A stretch of 64,000 nucleotides of DNA from HXMU1420-2 sp017643305 (GTDB lineage Bacteria; Pseudomonadota; Alphaproteobacteria; Rhodobacterales; Rhodobacteraceae). Under the pieces are notes generated by a model. That model was not told where the DNA came from. It did no database searches and saw only the letters and a program-made list of their open reading frames with translations. A program made the position numbers and the translations under genes. Of this stretch, positions 30,420 through 39,114 are shown one piece after another. The DNA is taken from assembly GCA_965217135.1 (NCBI GenBank), contig OZ244249.1:558001-622000 (forward strand). Reading direction: 5' to 3'. Each line of letters begins with the position of its first letter. The stretch's first letter is position 1.

Positions 30420-31233
30420 ATGATGCGCAGCATTCTGATCCTTATTTGCGTTTTCATTTCGGCTACGGCAGCGCTGGCGCAAACCCCGCGCGAATACAAA
30501 TACGGCACGCACCCCAAGCAGGCGCTGGATGTGTACTGCCTAAGGGCGCCAACAATCGCGGTGCTCCGATCCTGGTGATGTTGCATGGCGGCGGTCGGAA
30601 GGTTGGGGACAAGAGCAGCAAAAACGTGGTTGATGGCAAGCTGTCCCACTGGGGCAAACGCGTCTTTTCGTATCTGTGAACACGCGCATGATGCCCGAGG
30701 CCGACCCGCTGGAGCAAACCCGCGACTTTGCCAAGGCAGTGGCGTTCGTTCAGAAAAACGCGGCCAGCTGGGGTGGGGATGTGAACCGGATGTTCTTGAT
30801 GGGTCATTCCGCAGGGGCCCATGTGGCGGCATTGTTGTCCACACGGCAGGATCTGCAGCTCGCTGCGGGCGTGCGACCATGGGACGGGACGGTTGTGTTG
30901 GACTCCGCTGCGCTTGATGTTGAAGAGGCAGCCCAGACCAACCGCAGCGGTCTGATTCAGGAAGCGTTTGGCAATGATCGGTCCTTCTGGCACGAAACGT
31001 CGCCGTCCAAACACCTCGATCGTTCCGATCCACCGATGTTCCTGGTCTGCTCCAGCCAGCGGCGCGTGTCCTGTCAGCGTACGGAAGAGTTTGCCAGCCA
31101 GGCCCGCGCGCGCGGGATCAGCGTGCAGGTGCTTAGCGTTCCGCTGAACCACCAGGGGATAAACAGCCAACTTGGTAAACAGCGCCGTTACACTCGCGAA
31201 GTGGACAAGTGGTTCCGCGAACATATCAATTGA
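30420..31233 (+). pseudogene. Secreted alpha/beta hydrolase (esterase/lipase type), two frameshifts
   Basis: The ATG at 30420 opens a signal peptide (MMRSILILICVFISATAALA) and QTPREYKYGTHPKQALDVY. Then the frame must shift: the next frame reads PKGANNRGAPILVMLHGGG (oxyanion-hole HGGG) up to LSHWGKRVFSYL and a stop near 30677, and a further shift gives SVNTRMMPEADPLEQ, the nucleophile elbow MGHSAGAH, and NHQGINSQLG with the likely catalytic His. Each shift fits the loss of one base, near 30540 and near 30665. The final 185-residue frame alone lacks the oxyanion hole and secretion signal. A 4-gene-poor setting between an oxygenase gene and rpmC. Sequencing error is the alternative for either shift. 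Confidence 0.82.
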
Positions 31234-31383
31234 ACTGCAGTCCTCGGACCTGGAAACACCAAGGCACTCCAAAAACAGGGTTGCCTTACGCCGTTTCGGG
31301 GAGTAAATGGCCCCTTCATTCACCTACTCCATCGGAATCAGGGTGACCCGTGATAGGGGCCTGCCGGTGATGTTGAAAGGAAA

Positions 31384-31596
31384 ATGGCGATGAACGCCCA
31401 TGAACTTCGGGATAAGACCCCGGATCAGCTGCGTGATGAGCTGGTCAATCTGAAGAAAGAATCCTTCAACCTGCGTTTCCAGCAGGCCACCGGCCAGATG
31501 GAAAATACCGCACGGATGCGTCAGGTGCGCCGCGATACCGCGCGCGTCAAAACCATCCTGAACGAAAAGGCGGCAGCCGCCGCAGGCGAGGAGTAA
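31384..31596 (+). CDS. rpmC: 50S ribosomal protein L29
   Basis: L29 sits beside L23 at the tunnel exit. The protein has 70 residues from ATG 31384, or 68 from the second ATG at 31390 (MNAHELRDKT), which has better spacing from AAAGGAAA and matches relatives, so 31390 may be the real start. The family core LKKESFNLRFQQATGQMEN is intact. It begins a new run of spc genes after the 2.6-kb insertion; no clear promoter was found in 31234-31383, although one must exist after the upstream terminator. Confidence 0.97.
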   Translation: MAMNAHELRDKTPDQLRDELVNLKKESFNLRFQQATGQMENTARMRQVRRDTARVKTILNEKAAAAAGEE

Positions 31597-31600
31597 TCAG

Positions 31601-31831
31601 ATGCCCAAGCGTATTCTTTCCGGCACCGTGACCTCGGACGCCAACGCACAGACCATCACCGTCAAGGTGGAACGTCGCTTTAAGCACCCGGTTCTGCAAA
31701 AGACGATCCGGAAGTCCAAGAAGTATCGCGCTCACGACGAGAACAATACTTACAAGATTGGGGACTCGGTCCGCATCATCGAATGTGCGCCGCGATCCAA
31801 GACAAAACGCTGGGAGGTGCTGGAGGCGTAA
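31601..31831 (+). CDS. rpsQ: 30S ribosomal protein S17
   Basis: S17 is an OB-fold protein binding 16S rRNA helix 11. The 76 residues start MPKRILSGTVTSDANAQTIT and contain RRFKHPVLQKTIRKSKKYRA and the C-terminal GDSVRIIECAPRSKTKRW. It lies four bases after rpmC; a 76-base gap follows before rplN. Confidence 0.98.
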   Translation: MPKRILSGTVTSDANAQTITVKVERRFKHPVLQKTIRKSKKYRAHDENNTYKIGDSVRIIECAPRSKTKRWEVLEA

Positions 31832-31907
31832 GCCAACGCACTTTTCGGTTTGATCGAAACCATGGGGAACAGGCCAATTCAGCCCCCCAAAGGTCAGGAG
31901 AAACCAA

Positions 31908-32276
31908 ATGATCCAGATGCAGACCAATCTGGATGTTGCTGACAACTCCGGCGCCCGCCGGGTTCAGTGCATCAAGGTCCTGGGTGGTTCCAAGCGCAAA
32001 TATGCGTCCGTGGGCGACATTATTGTCGTCTCGGTCAAGGAAGCCATACCGCGCGGCCGCGTGAAAAAAGGTGACGTCCGCAAGGCCGTTGTCGTACGCA
32101 CCGCCAAAGAAGTCCGCCGCGAAGATGGCACCGCCATCCGCTTTGACCGCAACGCGGCAGTTATTCTGAACAACAACATGGAGCCGATCGGCACCCGTAT
32201 CTTTGGGCCGGTTGTGCGCGAGCTGCGCGCCAAGAACTTCATGAAGATCATCTCGCTCGCCCCGGAGGTGCTGTAA
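31908..32276 (+). CDS. rplN: 50S ribosomal protein L14
   Basis: L14 lies on the intersubunit face. The 122 residues begin MIQMQTNLDVADNSGARRVQ and end with RELRAKNFMKIISLAPEVL, both family hallmarks. AGGAG lies before the ATG. rplX starts one base after its stop. Confidence 0.98.
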   Translation: MIQMQTNLDVADNSGARRVQCIKVLGGSKRKYASVGDIIVVSVKEAIPRGRVKKGDVRKAVVVRTAKEVRREDGTAIRFDRNAAVILNNNMEPIGTRIFGPVVRELRAKNFMKIISLAPEVL

Positions 32277-32277
32277 G

Positions 32278-32589
32278 ATGGCTGCCAAACTGAAAAAAGG
32301 CGACAAGGTCGTCGTACTGGCCGGTAAGGACAAGGGCAAGGAAGGCACCATTTCTTCCGTTGACCCGAAATCCGGCAAGGCCATTGTGGACGGCATCAAC
32401 ATCGCCATCCGCCACACCCGCCAGACCCAGACATCGCAAGGCGGCCGCCTGCCCAAGGCCCTGCCAATCGACATGTCGAACCTGGCCTATCTCGATGCAA
32501 ACGGCAAAGCGACGCGCATTGGCTTCCGCACGGAAGACGGCAAGAAAGTCCGCTTCGCCAAGACCACGGGAGACGTGATTGATGCTTGA
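32278..32589 (+). CDS. rplX: 50S ribosomal protein L24
   Basis: L24 is an assembly initiator with a KOW motif, here KKGDKVVVLAGKDKGKEGTI (about 6-25). The 103 residues are standard. Its 3' end overlaps rplE by eight bases, so the two are coupled in translation. Confidence 0.98.
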   Translation: MAAKLKKGDKVVVLAGKDKGKEGTISSVDPKSGKAIVDGINIAIRHTRQTQTSQGGRLPKALPIDMSNLAYLDANGKATRIGFRTEDGKKVRFAKTTGDVIDA

Positions 32590-33145
32590 TGCCACCGATT
32601 ACACCCCGCGCCTGAAAGCGCTGTACCGCGACACCATCCGTGCCGCGATGAAGGAAGAGTTTAGCTACTCCAACGACATGCAGATCCCGCGTCTGGACAA
32701 AATCGTCCTGAACATCGGCTGTGGTGCCGAAGCGGTCAAAGACTCCAAGAAAGCCAAATCTGCCCAGGAAGATCTGACAGCAATCGCGGGTCAGAAGGCT
32801 CTGATTACCACCGCCAAGAAATCCATCGCGGGTTTCCGTGTACGTGACGGCATGCCGATGGGCGCCAAGGTCACCCTGCGTGGCGACCGGATGTATGAAT
32901 TCCTCGATCGTCTGATCACCATTGCAATGCCTCGCATCCGCGACTTCCGCGGCGTTGCGGGCAAAAGCTTTGATGGTCGTGGCAACTATGCCTGCGGGAT
33001 CAAGGAACACATCGTTTTCCCCGAAATCGACTACGACAAAGTGGACGAAGTCTGGGGTATGGACATCATCATCGGCACAACGGCCAACACCGATGCCGAA
33101 GCCAAGGCGCTGTTGAAAGCTTTCAACATGCCGTTCAACAGCTGA
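32582..33145 (+). CDS. rplE: 50S ribosomal protein L5
   Basis: L5 binds 5S rRNA and contacts the P-site tRNA. The 187 residues include the 5S-binding block MQIPRLDKIVLNIGCGAEAV, TTAKKSIAGFRVRDGMPMGA and the end GMDIIIGTTANTDAEAKALL. A TTG at 32579 just before could also start translation, but the ATG at 32582 is preferred. It overlaps rplX by eight bases. Confidence 0.97.
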   Translation: MLDATDYTPRLKALYRDTIRAAMKEEFSYSNDMQIPRLDKIVLNIGCGAEAVKDSKKAKSAQEDLTAIAGQKALITTAKKSIAGFRVRDGMPMGAKVTLRGDRMYEFLDRLITIAMPRIRDFRGVAGKSFDGRGNYACGIKEHIVFPEIDYDKVDEVWGMDIIIGTTANTDAEAKALLKAFNMPFNS

Positions 33146-33162
33146 GCCTGGGAGAGTTTATC

Positions 33163-33468
33163 ATGGCCAAAAAGAGCATGATCGAACGTGAAAAGAAGCG
33201 CGAACGCCTGGTGAAGAAATACGCCGCCAAGCGTGCTGAGCTGAAAGAGATCGCGAATGACGAAAGCCGTCCGATGGAAGAGCGGTTCAAGGCACGCCTG
33301 AAACTGGCGAAACTGCCGCGCAACTCCTCCGCGACACGGATGCATAACCGTTGCCAGCTGACCGGTCGTCCGCACGCGTATTACCGCAAGCTGAAAGTCA
33401 GCCGGATCGCTCTGCGCGAACTGGGCTCGGCCGGGCAGATCCCCGGTCTGGTGAAATCGAGCTGGTAA
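33163..33468 (+). CDS. rpsN: 30S ribosomal protein S14
   Basis: S14 is in the 30S head. The 101-residue form is the longer, zinc-independent type: the two CxxC pairs of the short form are absent, while NRCQLTGRPHAYYRKLKVSR is present. GGGAG precedes the ATG. It follows rplE by 17 bases and precedes rpsH by 10. Confidence 0.97.
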   Translation: MAKKSMIEREKKRERLVKKYAAKRAELKEIANDESRPMEERFKARLKLAKLPRNSSATRMHNRCQLTGRPHAYYRKLKVSRIALRELGSAGQIPGLVKSSW

Positions 33469-33478
33469 GGAGAGAGAG

Positions 33479-33871
33479 ATGAACGATCCTATCGGCGATA
33501 TGCTGACCCGTATCCGCAACAGCCAACTGCGGGGCAAATCCACCGTCCTGACGCCGGCTTCCAAGCTGCGCGCCTGGGTTCTGGACGTGCTGGCAGACGA
33601 AGGCTACATCCGCGGCTACGAAAAGGTCACCGGTGTAGACGGCCACCCGGCCATCGAAATCAGCCTGAAATACTACGAAGGCGAACCTGTCATTCGCGAG
33701 CTCAAGCGGGTCTCCAAACCCGGTCGCCGCGTTTACATGGGCGTCAGTGACATCCCGTCGGTCCGTCAGGGCTTGGGCGTGTCGATTGTCTCCACGTCGA
33801 AAGGCGTGATGTCGGACGCAAACGCACGTGCTGCCAATATTGGCGGTGAAGTGCTTTGCACCGTCTTCTAA
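33479..33871 (+). CDS. rpsH: 30S ribosomal protein S8
   Basis: S8 binds the central domain of 16S rRNA and in E. coli represses the spc operon. The 130 residues have NDPIGDMLTRIRNSQLRGKS at the start and the C-terminal GLGVSIVSTSKGVMSDANAR. The GGAGAGAG site directly before the ATG is strong. No spc operator was sought beyond this. Confidence 0.98.
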   Translation: MNDPIGDMLTRIRNSQLRGKSTVLTPASKLRAWVLDVLADEGYIRGYEKVTGVDGHPAIEISLKYYEGEPVIRELKRVSKPGRRVYMGVSDIPSVRQGLGVSIVSTSKGVMSDANARAANIGGEVLCTVF

Positions 33872-33881
33872 GGAGGGGCCG

Positions 33882-34415
33882 ATGTCTCGTATTGGTAAAA
33901 AACCGGTCGATCTGCCCAGTGGCGTTTCCGCTACTCAGGCCGGCCAGACCGTCGAAGTGAAAGGGCCGAAAGGCACCCGCAGCTTCACCGCGACTGACGA
34001 TGTGACCATCACCATCGAAGGCAACCAGGTGAAAGTGGAGCCGCGTGGCAAGTCCAAGCGCGCGCGCCAGCAGTGGGGCATGTCCCGCACTCAGATCGCC
34101 AACCTCGTGACCGGTGTGACCGAAGGCTTCAAGAAGGAGCTGGAGATCAACGGTGTTGGTTATCGTGCTCAGATGCAGGGCAACACCCTGAAACTGAACC
34201 TCGGCTACAGCCATGACGTGGATTATGTCGCACCCGAAGGTGTGACCATCACCGCGCCAAAGCAGACCGAGATCACTGTCGAAGGGATTGACCAGCAGCG
34301 GGTTGGTCAGGTTGCCGCGGAAATTCGTGCCTGGCGTGGTCCGGAGCCCTACAAGGGCAAGGGGATCAAGTACAAGGACGAGTACATCTTCCGCAAGGAA
34401 GGCAAGAAGAAGTAA
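33882..34415 (+). CDS. rplF: 50S ribosomal protein L6
   Basis: L6 lies near the sarcin-ricin loop. The 177 residues start at MSRIGKKPVDLPSGV behind AAGGAGG; the longer upstream frame overlaps rpsH and is discarded. The second domain carries ITVEGIDQQRVGQVAAEIRA and the family end GPEPYKGKGIKYKDE. Ten bases after rpsH. Confidence 0.98.
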   Translation: MSRIGKKPVDLPSGVSATQAGQTVEVKGPKGTRSFTATDDVTITIEGNQVKVEPRGKSKRARQQWGMSRTQIANLVTGVTEGFKKELEINGVGYRAQMQGNTLKLNLGYSHDVDYVAPEGVTITAPKQTEITVEGIDQQRVGQVAAEIRAWRGPEPYKGKGIKYKDEYIFRKEGKKK

Positions 34416-34428
34416 GGACGCGAGAGAG

Positions 34429-34788
34429 ATGGCAAACAGCAAAAGAACCCTGTTCCTCAAGCGCCGCCTGCGCGTCCGGAACAAACTTCGCAAGGTCAAC
34501 GCGGGTCGTCTTCGGCTCAGCGTGCACCGCTCCAACAAGAACATCAGCGTTCAGCTGATCGACGATGTGCGTGGCGTCACGCTCGCCTCGGCCTCCTCGC
34601 TGGAGAAGGATCTGGGCATCGTTGGCAAGAACAACGTTGAAGCGGCAGCCAAGGTTGGCGCGACAATTGCCGAGCGGGCCAAGAAAGCTGGTGTGGAAGA
34701 GGCTTACTTCGATCGTGGCGGCTTCCTGTACCACGGCAAGGTCAAGGCTCTGGCCGAAGCAGCCCGCGAAGGCGGTCTGAAGATCTGA
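34429..34788 (+). CDS. rplR: 50S ribosomal protein L18
   Basis: L18 binds 5S rRNA. The 119 residues start MANSKRTLFLKRRLRVRNKL and contain RLSVHRSNKNISVQLIDD and the C-terminal FDRGGFLYHGKVKALAEAAR. The track to an upstream start at 34288 would overlap rplF and has no support. A 169-base gap with palindromic repeats separates it from rpsE, which is longer than usual. Confidence 0.98.
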   Translation: MANSKRTLFLKRRLRVRNKLRKVNAGRLRLSVHRSNKNISVQLIDDVRGVTLASASSLEKDLGIVGKNNVEAAAKVGATIAERAKKAGVEEAYFDRGGFLYHGKVKALAEAAREGGLKI

Positions 34789-34793
34789 GGTAT

Positions 34794-34852
34794 GGGCGGG
34801 CTGGTTTCCGCCCTTCCTCTGCAATGCCGTAGGGCGGGGTTCAGCCTGCCGT
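34794..34852 (+). repeat. GC-rich palindromic repeats between rplR and rpsE
   Basis: GGGCGG (34794-34799) pairs with CCGCCC (34808-34813), and a second element begins CGTAGGGCGGGG at 34828. The CGTAGGG flank and hairpin design recall the GTGGGT/ACCCAC family found elsewhere in these gaps. Confidence 0.4.
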
Positions 34853-34957
34853 TCGGCCGAAATGAAGGCGGATTGACGCCTCGATGATCGGGGGGCCTCG
34901 GGCCCACTGCGATTGAGACAAACGGCGCCGCACGCGCCACCATTGGAAGGATGCCTT

Positions 34958-35542
34958 ATGGCAGAACAGAGAGAAAACCGCCGGGACCGCCGCCGCGACC
35001 GCGAAGAGCAGGCCCCGGAATTTGCTGACCGCCTGGTGGCGATCAACCGCGTGTCCAAGACCGTGAAGGGCGGTAAGCGCTTCGGCTTTGCCGCGCTTGT
35101 TGTCGTGGGCGACCAAAAAGGCCGCGTTGGCTTTGGCAAGGGCAAGGCGAAAGAAGTGCCTGAAGCGATCCGCAAGGCGACTGAAGCTGCTAAGCGTAAG
35201 ATGATCCGCGTGCCGCTGCGCGAAGGCCGCACGCTGCACCACGACATCGAAGGCCGTCACGGCGCCGGTAAAGTGGTCATGCGCACTGCGCCGGAAGGGA
35301 CCGGGATCATCGCAGGTGGTCCGATGCGTGCCGTGTTCGAAATGCTGGGTGTCAAAGACGTGGTGTCCAAGTCGACCGGTTCGCAAAACCCGTACAACAT
35401 GATCCGCGCCACCATCGATGGCCTGCAGAAAGAGCAGTCGCCGCGTAACGTGGCCGCACGTCGTGGCAAGAAAGTTGCAGATATCCTGCCCAAGCGTGAT
35501 GAAACTCCGGCCGCCGCGGCCGCCGCGACCGAGGAGGCCTGA
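34958..35542 (+). CDS. rpsE: 30S ribosomal protein S5
   Basis: S5 helps mRNA unwinding and decoding accuracy. The 194 residues start at MAEQRENRRDRRRDREEQAP; the further upstream ATG at 34913 gives no family sequence. The signature RVSKTVKGGKRFGFAALVVV and GTGIIAGGPMRAVFEMLGV are complete. The C-terminal tail is Ala-rich. rpmD follows after five bases. Confidence 0.98.
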   Translation: MAEQRENRRDRRRDREEQAPEFADRLVAINRVSKTVKGGKRFGFAALVVVGDQKGRVGFGKGKAKEVPEAIRKATEAAKRKMIRVPLREGRTLHHDIEGRHGAGKVVMRTAPEGTGIIAGGPMRAVFEMLGVKDVVSKSTGSQNPYNMIRATIDGLQKEQSPRNVAARRGKKVADILPKRDETPAAAAAATEEA

Positions 35543-35547
35543 TCACA

Positions 35548-35736
35548 ATGGCTAAGACCATCGTTGTTAAACAGATCGGCTCTCCGATCCGCCGCCCCGC
35601 CATCCAGCGCCAGACGCTGATTGGCCTGGGTCTGAACAAGATGCACAAGATGCGCGAACTGGAAGACACCCCCGCGATCCGCGGCATGGTCGCCAAGATC
35701 CCGCATCTGGTAGAGATCGTCGAAGAACGCGGTTAA
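35548..35736 (+). CDS. rpmD: 50S ribosomal protein L30
   Basis: L30 is a small bacterial 50S protein. The 62 residues start MAKTIVVKQIGSPIRR and contain QTLIGLGLNKMHKMRELEDT. A strong terminator (35763-35793) follows, so rpmD ends this transcription unit; normally rplO would follow directly. Confidence 0.97.
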   Translation: MAKTIVVKQIGSPIRRPAIQRQTLIGLGLNKMHKMRELEDTPAIRGMVAKIPHLVEIVEERG

Positions 35737-35762
35737 TCCCGTCCTCGATAAAAGCATGAGAG

Positions 35763-35793
35763 CGCCCCGGTTCCCGCCGGGGCGTTTTTGTTT
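35763..35793 (+). terminator. Rho-independent terminator after rpmD
   Basis: CGCCCCGG (35763-35770), loop TTCCCG, CCGGGGCG (35777-35784), then TTTTTGTTT. It separates rpmD from the DUF1127 gene. Confidence 0.9.
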
Positions 35794-35967
35794 CCGGGCA
35801 ACCCTGTATGAGTATGACCGAATCGGCATAACCCGAACTTGCCTTGCGCTCAGGTCATAGCGGACATTCTGTGAACGGTCTTGATAGTGCTGCAATGCAG
35901 CGCATTTCTAAAGTCACTGAAGCAGAGCCGAAGAGGAGGTCGGTTCCAACCTTAAAGGATACCGACC

Positions 35968-36192
35968 ATGGCCCAGGCCCCTTCGATCAGCAACACTCAA
36001 GAATTCTCCCTGCGGGCAACGATTGCCCAGCTCTCCGAAACTATTCGTATTCGTCGTCTTCGCCGCCGTCTGTTCACCCAGGCCCTAAAGGAATTGTCCC
36101 AGCTCAGCGACCGCGAATTGCACGAAATCGGCACCGGCCGCCACGCGATGCGCCATCTGGCATGGGAACATGCCGTTCTGAACGCCCACTGA
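35968..36192 (+). CDS. DUF1127 small protein
   Basis: A 74-residue, Arg-rich protein with the DUF1127 (YjiS-like) domain at about residues 35-68: RLRRRLFTQALKELSQLSDRELHEIG. Small DUF1127 proteins are abundant in alphaproteobacteria and some bind RNA or affect phosphate and carbon metabolism; the function here is not known. The ATG has AAAGGA upstream. It is an independent unit: a terminator lies before it and a terminator-like hairpin after it (36242-36268), with rplO 231 bases further on. No clean promoter was seen in 35794-35967. Confidence 0.85.
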   Translation: MAQAPSISNTQEFSLRATIAQLSETIRIRRLRRRLFTQALKELSQLSDRELHEIGTGRHAMRHLAWEHAVLNAH

Positions 36193-36241
36193 ACCGGAAC
36201 TCGGCGGTGGTGGCTGTGACCGGCGCTCTCTGGCCTTTGTG

Positions 36242-36268
36242 AATCCGGCCTTCCCTCGGGCCGGTTTC
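36242..36268 (+). terminator. Terminator-like hairpin after the DUF1127 gene
   Basis: CCGGCC (36245-36250) and GGCCGG (36259-36264) with loop TTCCCTCG, flanked by AAT and TTT. The T-run is short, so strength is uncertain. Confidence 0.55.
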
Positions 36269-36423
36269 ATCCGATGCATAGGGAAATGCGAACCCCCCTT
36301 GAACGCCACCGATGCGCGGTATATACGCCACCAGTGGTTGGTTTGACCGCACCCTAAACATTCGAAACATGCCGTGGTTGGCCCAATACGCTTCGGGGTC
36401 ACATCCGGCTTAGGAGAAGCGAA

Positions 36424-36891
36424 ATGAAACTGAATGAGCTTCGGGACAATCCCGGCGCAACCAAACCCCGCAAACGTATCGGCCGTGGTCCCGGTTCCGG
36501 CACTGGTAAGACCGGTGGCCGTGGTATCAAAGGCCAGAAATCCCGCTCGGGTGTGGCCATTAATGGCTACGAAGGCGGCCAGATGCCGCTGTATCAGCGT
36601 CTGCCCAAGCGTGGCTTTAACAAGCCAAACCGCAAGCAGTATGCCGTGGTCAACCTGGGCCTGATCCAGAAGTTCGTCGAAGCGGGCAAACTGGGTTCCG
36701 ATATCACCGAAGACAGCCTGGTCGAAAGCGGCCTGGTGCGTCGCAAACTGGACGGCATCCGCGTTCTGGCCAAGGGTGAAGTAACCAGCGCCTTGACCAT
36801 TTCCGTGACTGGCGCGTCCAAATCCGCTGTTGCTGCAGTGGAAAAAGCGGGCGGCTCACTGACGGTCACTTCTGCCGCTTCGGCAGAGTAA
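36424..36891 (+). CDS. rplO: 50S ribosomal protein L15
   Basis: L15 is a late-assembly protein. The 155 residues contain RKRIGRGPGSGTGKTGGRGI and YQRLPKRGFNKPNRKQYAVV. TTAGGAGAAG precedes the ATG. It starts the rplO-secY-adk group; upstream a TTGACC at 36343 with a poor -10 is the only promoter candidate noticed. Confidence 0.98.
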   Translation: MKLNELRDNPGATKPRKRIGRGPGSGTGKTGGRGIKGQKSRSGVAINGYEGGQMPLYQRLPKRGFNKPNRKQYAVVNLGLIQKFVEAGKLGSDITEDSLVESGLVRRKLDGIRVLAKGEVTSALTISVTGASKSAVAAVEKAGGSLTVTSAASAE

Positions 36892-36900
36892 CGGGTTGTG

Positions 36901-36976
36901 GGCGGCGCAAGAGCCGCCTACATAACTCAAAGTTTTCCTTTACGCCGCCCGCGCCGGAAAACGGCGCAGGGCGGTG
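36901..36976 (+). repeat. Two hairpins between rplO and secY
   Basis: GGCGGC-GCAAGA-GCCGCC (36901-36918) followed by TACATA, and a longer imperfect stem of CGCCGCCCGCGCCG (36943-36956) with CGGCGCAGGGCGGTG (36962-36976) and a GAAAA loop. The first resembles the GC variant of the repeat family. The second, followed by TTTG, could act as a partial terminator or stabilise upstream mRNA. Confidence 0.5.
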
Positions 36977-37000
36977 TTTGCATAAGAGAGACCTCAGAGC

Positions 37001-38365
37001 ATGGTATCAGCCGCTGAACAGATGGCCGCCAACACCAGTTGGTCCGCCCTGGGTAAAGCCACCGATCTGCGCAACCGCATCCTGTTTACGCTGGGCTTGC
37101 TCATCGTGTACCGGCTGGGCACGTTCATCCCGGTTCCGGGTATCGATGGGGCCGCGCTGCGCGAGTTCATGGAAACCGCAGGGCAGGGCATCGGCGGCAT
37201 GGTGTCGATGTTCACAGGCGGCGCACTGGGCCGCATGGGGATCTTCGCGCTGGGGATCATGCCGTACATCTCGGCCTCGATTATCGTGCAGCTGCTGACG
37301 GCCATGGTGCCGGCGATGGAGCAGCTGAAGAAAGAGGGCGAACAGGGCCGCAAGAAGATCAACCAGTATACCCGTTATGGTACTGTAGGTCTGGCCACGT
37401 TGCAGGCTTACGGGCTGGCGGTGTCGCTGGAATCGGGCGACATGGTCACCAATCCCGGCTTCTTCTTTATTGCGTCCTGCGTCATCACGCTGGTCGGCGG
37501 CACCATGTTCCTGATGTGGCTGGGTGAACAGATTACCGCACGCGGCCTTGGCAACGGTATTTCACTGATCATCTTTGTCGGCATCATCGCCGAAGTTCCC
37601 GCCGCTCTGGCACAGTTTTTTGCATCGGGTCGCTCCGGTGCGATCAGCCCGGCTGTCATAATCGGCGTGATTATCATGGTCATCGCGACGATTACGTTTG
37701 TGGTGTTCATGGAGCGCGCCCTGCGGAAGATTCACATTCAGTACCCGCGCCGTCAGGTCGGAATGAAGGTGTATGACGGCGGGTCTTCGCACCTACCGGT
37801 CAAGGTCAACCCGGCCGGCGTCATACCGGCGATTTTCGCCAGTTCGCTGCTGCTGTTGCCCACGACCATTTCGGCCTTCGCACAGGCCGGGTCTACCGGA
37901 CCGGTGATGTCGGTTCTTTTGGCCTACTTTGGGCCCGGCCAGCCGCTGTACCTGCTGTTCTTCACGTTGATGATCGTGTTCTTCGCTTATTTCTATACGT
38001 TCAACGTGTCGTTCAAACCGGATGACGTGGCCGACAACCTGAAAAACCAGAACGGATTTGTCCCCGGTATTCGTCCGGGCAAGAAAACCTCCGAGTATCT
38101 GGAATATGTTGTGAACCGCGTTTTGGTACTCGGTTCTGCTTACCTAGCGGCAGTTTGTCTCCTTCCGGAGATTCTGCGAGGCCAGTTCGCAATTCCGTTT
38201 TACTTCGGTGGTACTTCTGTGCTGATCGTCGTGACGGTGACCATGGACACGATCCAACAGGCTCAGTCGCATTTGCTGGCGCATCAGTACGAAGGACTGA
38301 TTGAAAAGTCGCAACTGCGCGGCAAAGGCAAACGCAAAGGCAAACGGAGCCCATCCCGCAAATGA
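37001..38365 (+). CDS. secY: Protein translocase subunit SecY
   Basis: SecY forms the protein-conducting channel in the inner membrane with SecE and SecG. The 454 residues show ten hydrophobic helices, the N-terminal NRILFTLGLLIVYRLGTFIP, the plug region near GIGGMVSMFTGGALGRMGIF and the C-terminal cytoplasmic loop PGIRPGKKTSEYL. Start ATG follows AGAGAGACC at modest strength. Its stop overlaps the adk start (ATGA), so the two are coupled. Confidence 0.98.
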   Translation: MVSAAEQMAANTSWSALGKATDLRNRILFTLGLLIVYRLGTFIPVPGIDGAALREFMETAGQGIGGMVSMFTGGALGRMGIFALGIMPYISASIIVQLLTAMVPAMEQLKKEGEQGRKKINQYTRYGTVGLATLQAYGLAVSLESGDMVTNPGFFFIASCVITLVGGTMFLMWLGEQITARGLGNGISLIIFVGIIAEVPAALAQFFASGRSGAISPAVIIGVIIMVIATITFVVFMERALRKIHIQYPRRQVGMKVYDGGSSHLPVKVNPAGVIPAIFASSLLLLPTTISAFAQAGSTGPVMSVLLAYFGPGQPLYLLFFTLMIVFFAYFYTFNVSFKPDDVADNLKNQNGFVPGIRPGKKTSEYLEYVVNRVLVLGSAYLAAVCLLPEILRGQFAIPFYFGGTSVLIVVTVTMDTIQQAQSHLLAHQYEGLIEKSQLRGKGKRKGKRSPSRK

Positions 38366-38940
38366 ATATCATCCTTCTCGGACCGCCGGGTGCCGGTAAA
38401 GGCACGCAAGCTGCACATCTGGTTGAAACCCGCGGCATGATCCAGTTGTCGACCGGCGATATGCTGCGCGCGGCGCGCACCTCAGGGACCGAGATGGGGA
38501 ATATCGTTGCAGACGTCATGGACCGGGGTGAACTGGTCACGGATGAGATTGTGATTGGTCTGATCCGGGAACAGCTGGAAACAGCGGAAGGCAACGGCTT
38601 TATCTTCGACGGCTTCCCGCGCACGCTGGCCCAGGCTGACGCGCTGGGGGCGCTGCTGGAAGAAAAGGGCGAAAGCCTCGATGCAGTGATCGAAATGCAG
38701 GTGGATGACGACACACTTGTGCAGCGCGTTGTCAACCGCGGGAAAGAGGCGGCTGCCGCGGGCCAGCCCGTGCGTGCGGACGACAACGAAGAAAGCATGC
38801 GCACCCGTCTGATGGAATACTACAAGAAAACCGCGCCGCTGATTGGCTACTACTACGCCAAGGGTCAGATCAGCTCCATCGACGGTCTGGGTGCCATCGA
38901 AGAAGTGCAGGGTGCGATCGCAGGCGTTCTGGACGACTGA
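38362..38940 (+). CDS. adk: Adenylate kinase
   Basis: Adenylate kinase interconverts ATP + AMP and 2 ADP. The 192 residues have the P-loop GPPGAGKGTQA (7-17), the AMP-binding STGDMLRAA and FDGFPRTLAQADAL, and a short lid (VVNRGKEAAAAGQPVRADDN) without the zinc Cys cluster, as usual for this length class. Coupled to secY by a four-base overlap. A decayed DUF1254 gene follows before rpsM. Confidence 0.98.
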   Translation: MNIILLGPPGAGKGTQAAHLVETRGMIQLSTGDMLRAARTSGTEMGNIVADVMDRGELVTDEIVIGLIREQLETAEGNGFIFDGFPRTLAQADALGALLEEKGESLDAVIEMQVDDDTLVQRVVNRGKEAAAAGQPVRADDNEESMRTRLMEYYKKTAPLIGYYYAKGQISSIDGLGAIEEVQGAIAGVLDD

Positions 38941-39114
38941 TACACCAAGGACATCCGGTTGCCCGACACATGGTTGCAGGGCGACCCCCAAACTGTCTAC
39001 CTCTTGTAGCTTGTTTAGCATCCGAGCCGGTCTATAAACCAAACGATCTCGGACCGCGGATACCCCAAGACTAATGTGCGTACTGGGCCGGGAAAGACTG
39101 CCTGAAAAGTCACC

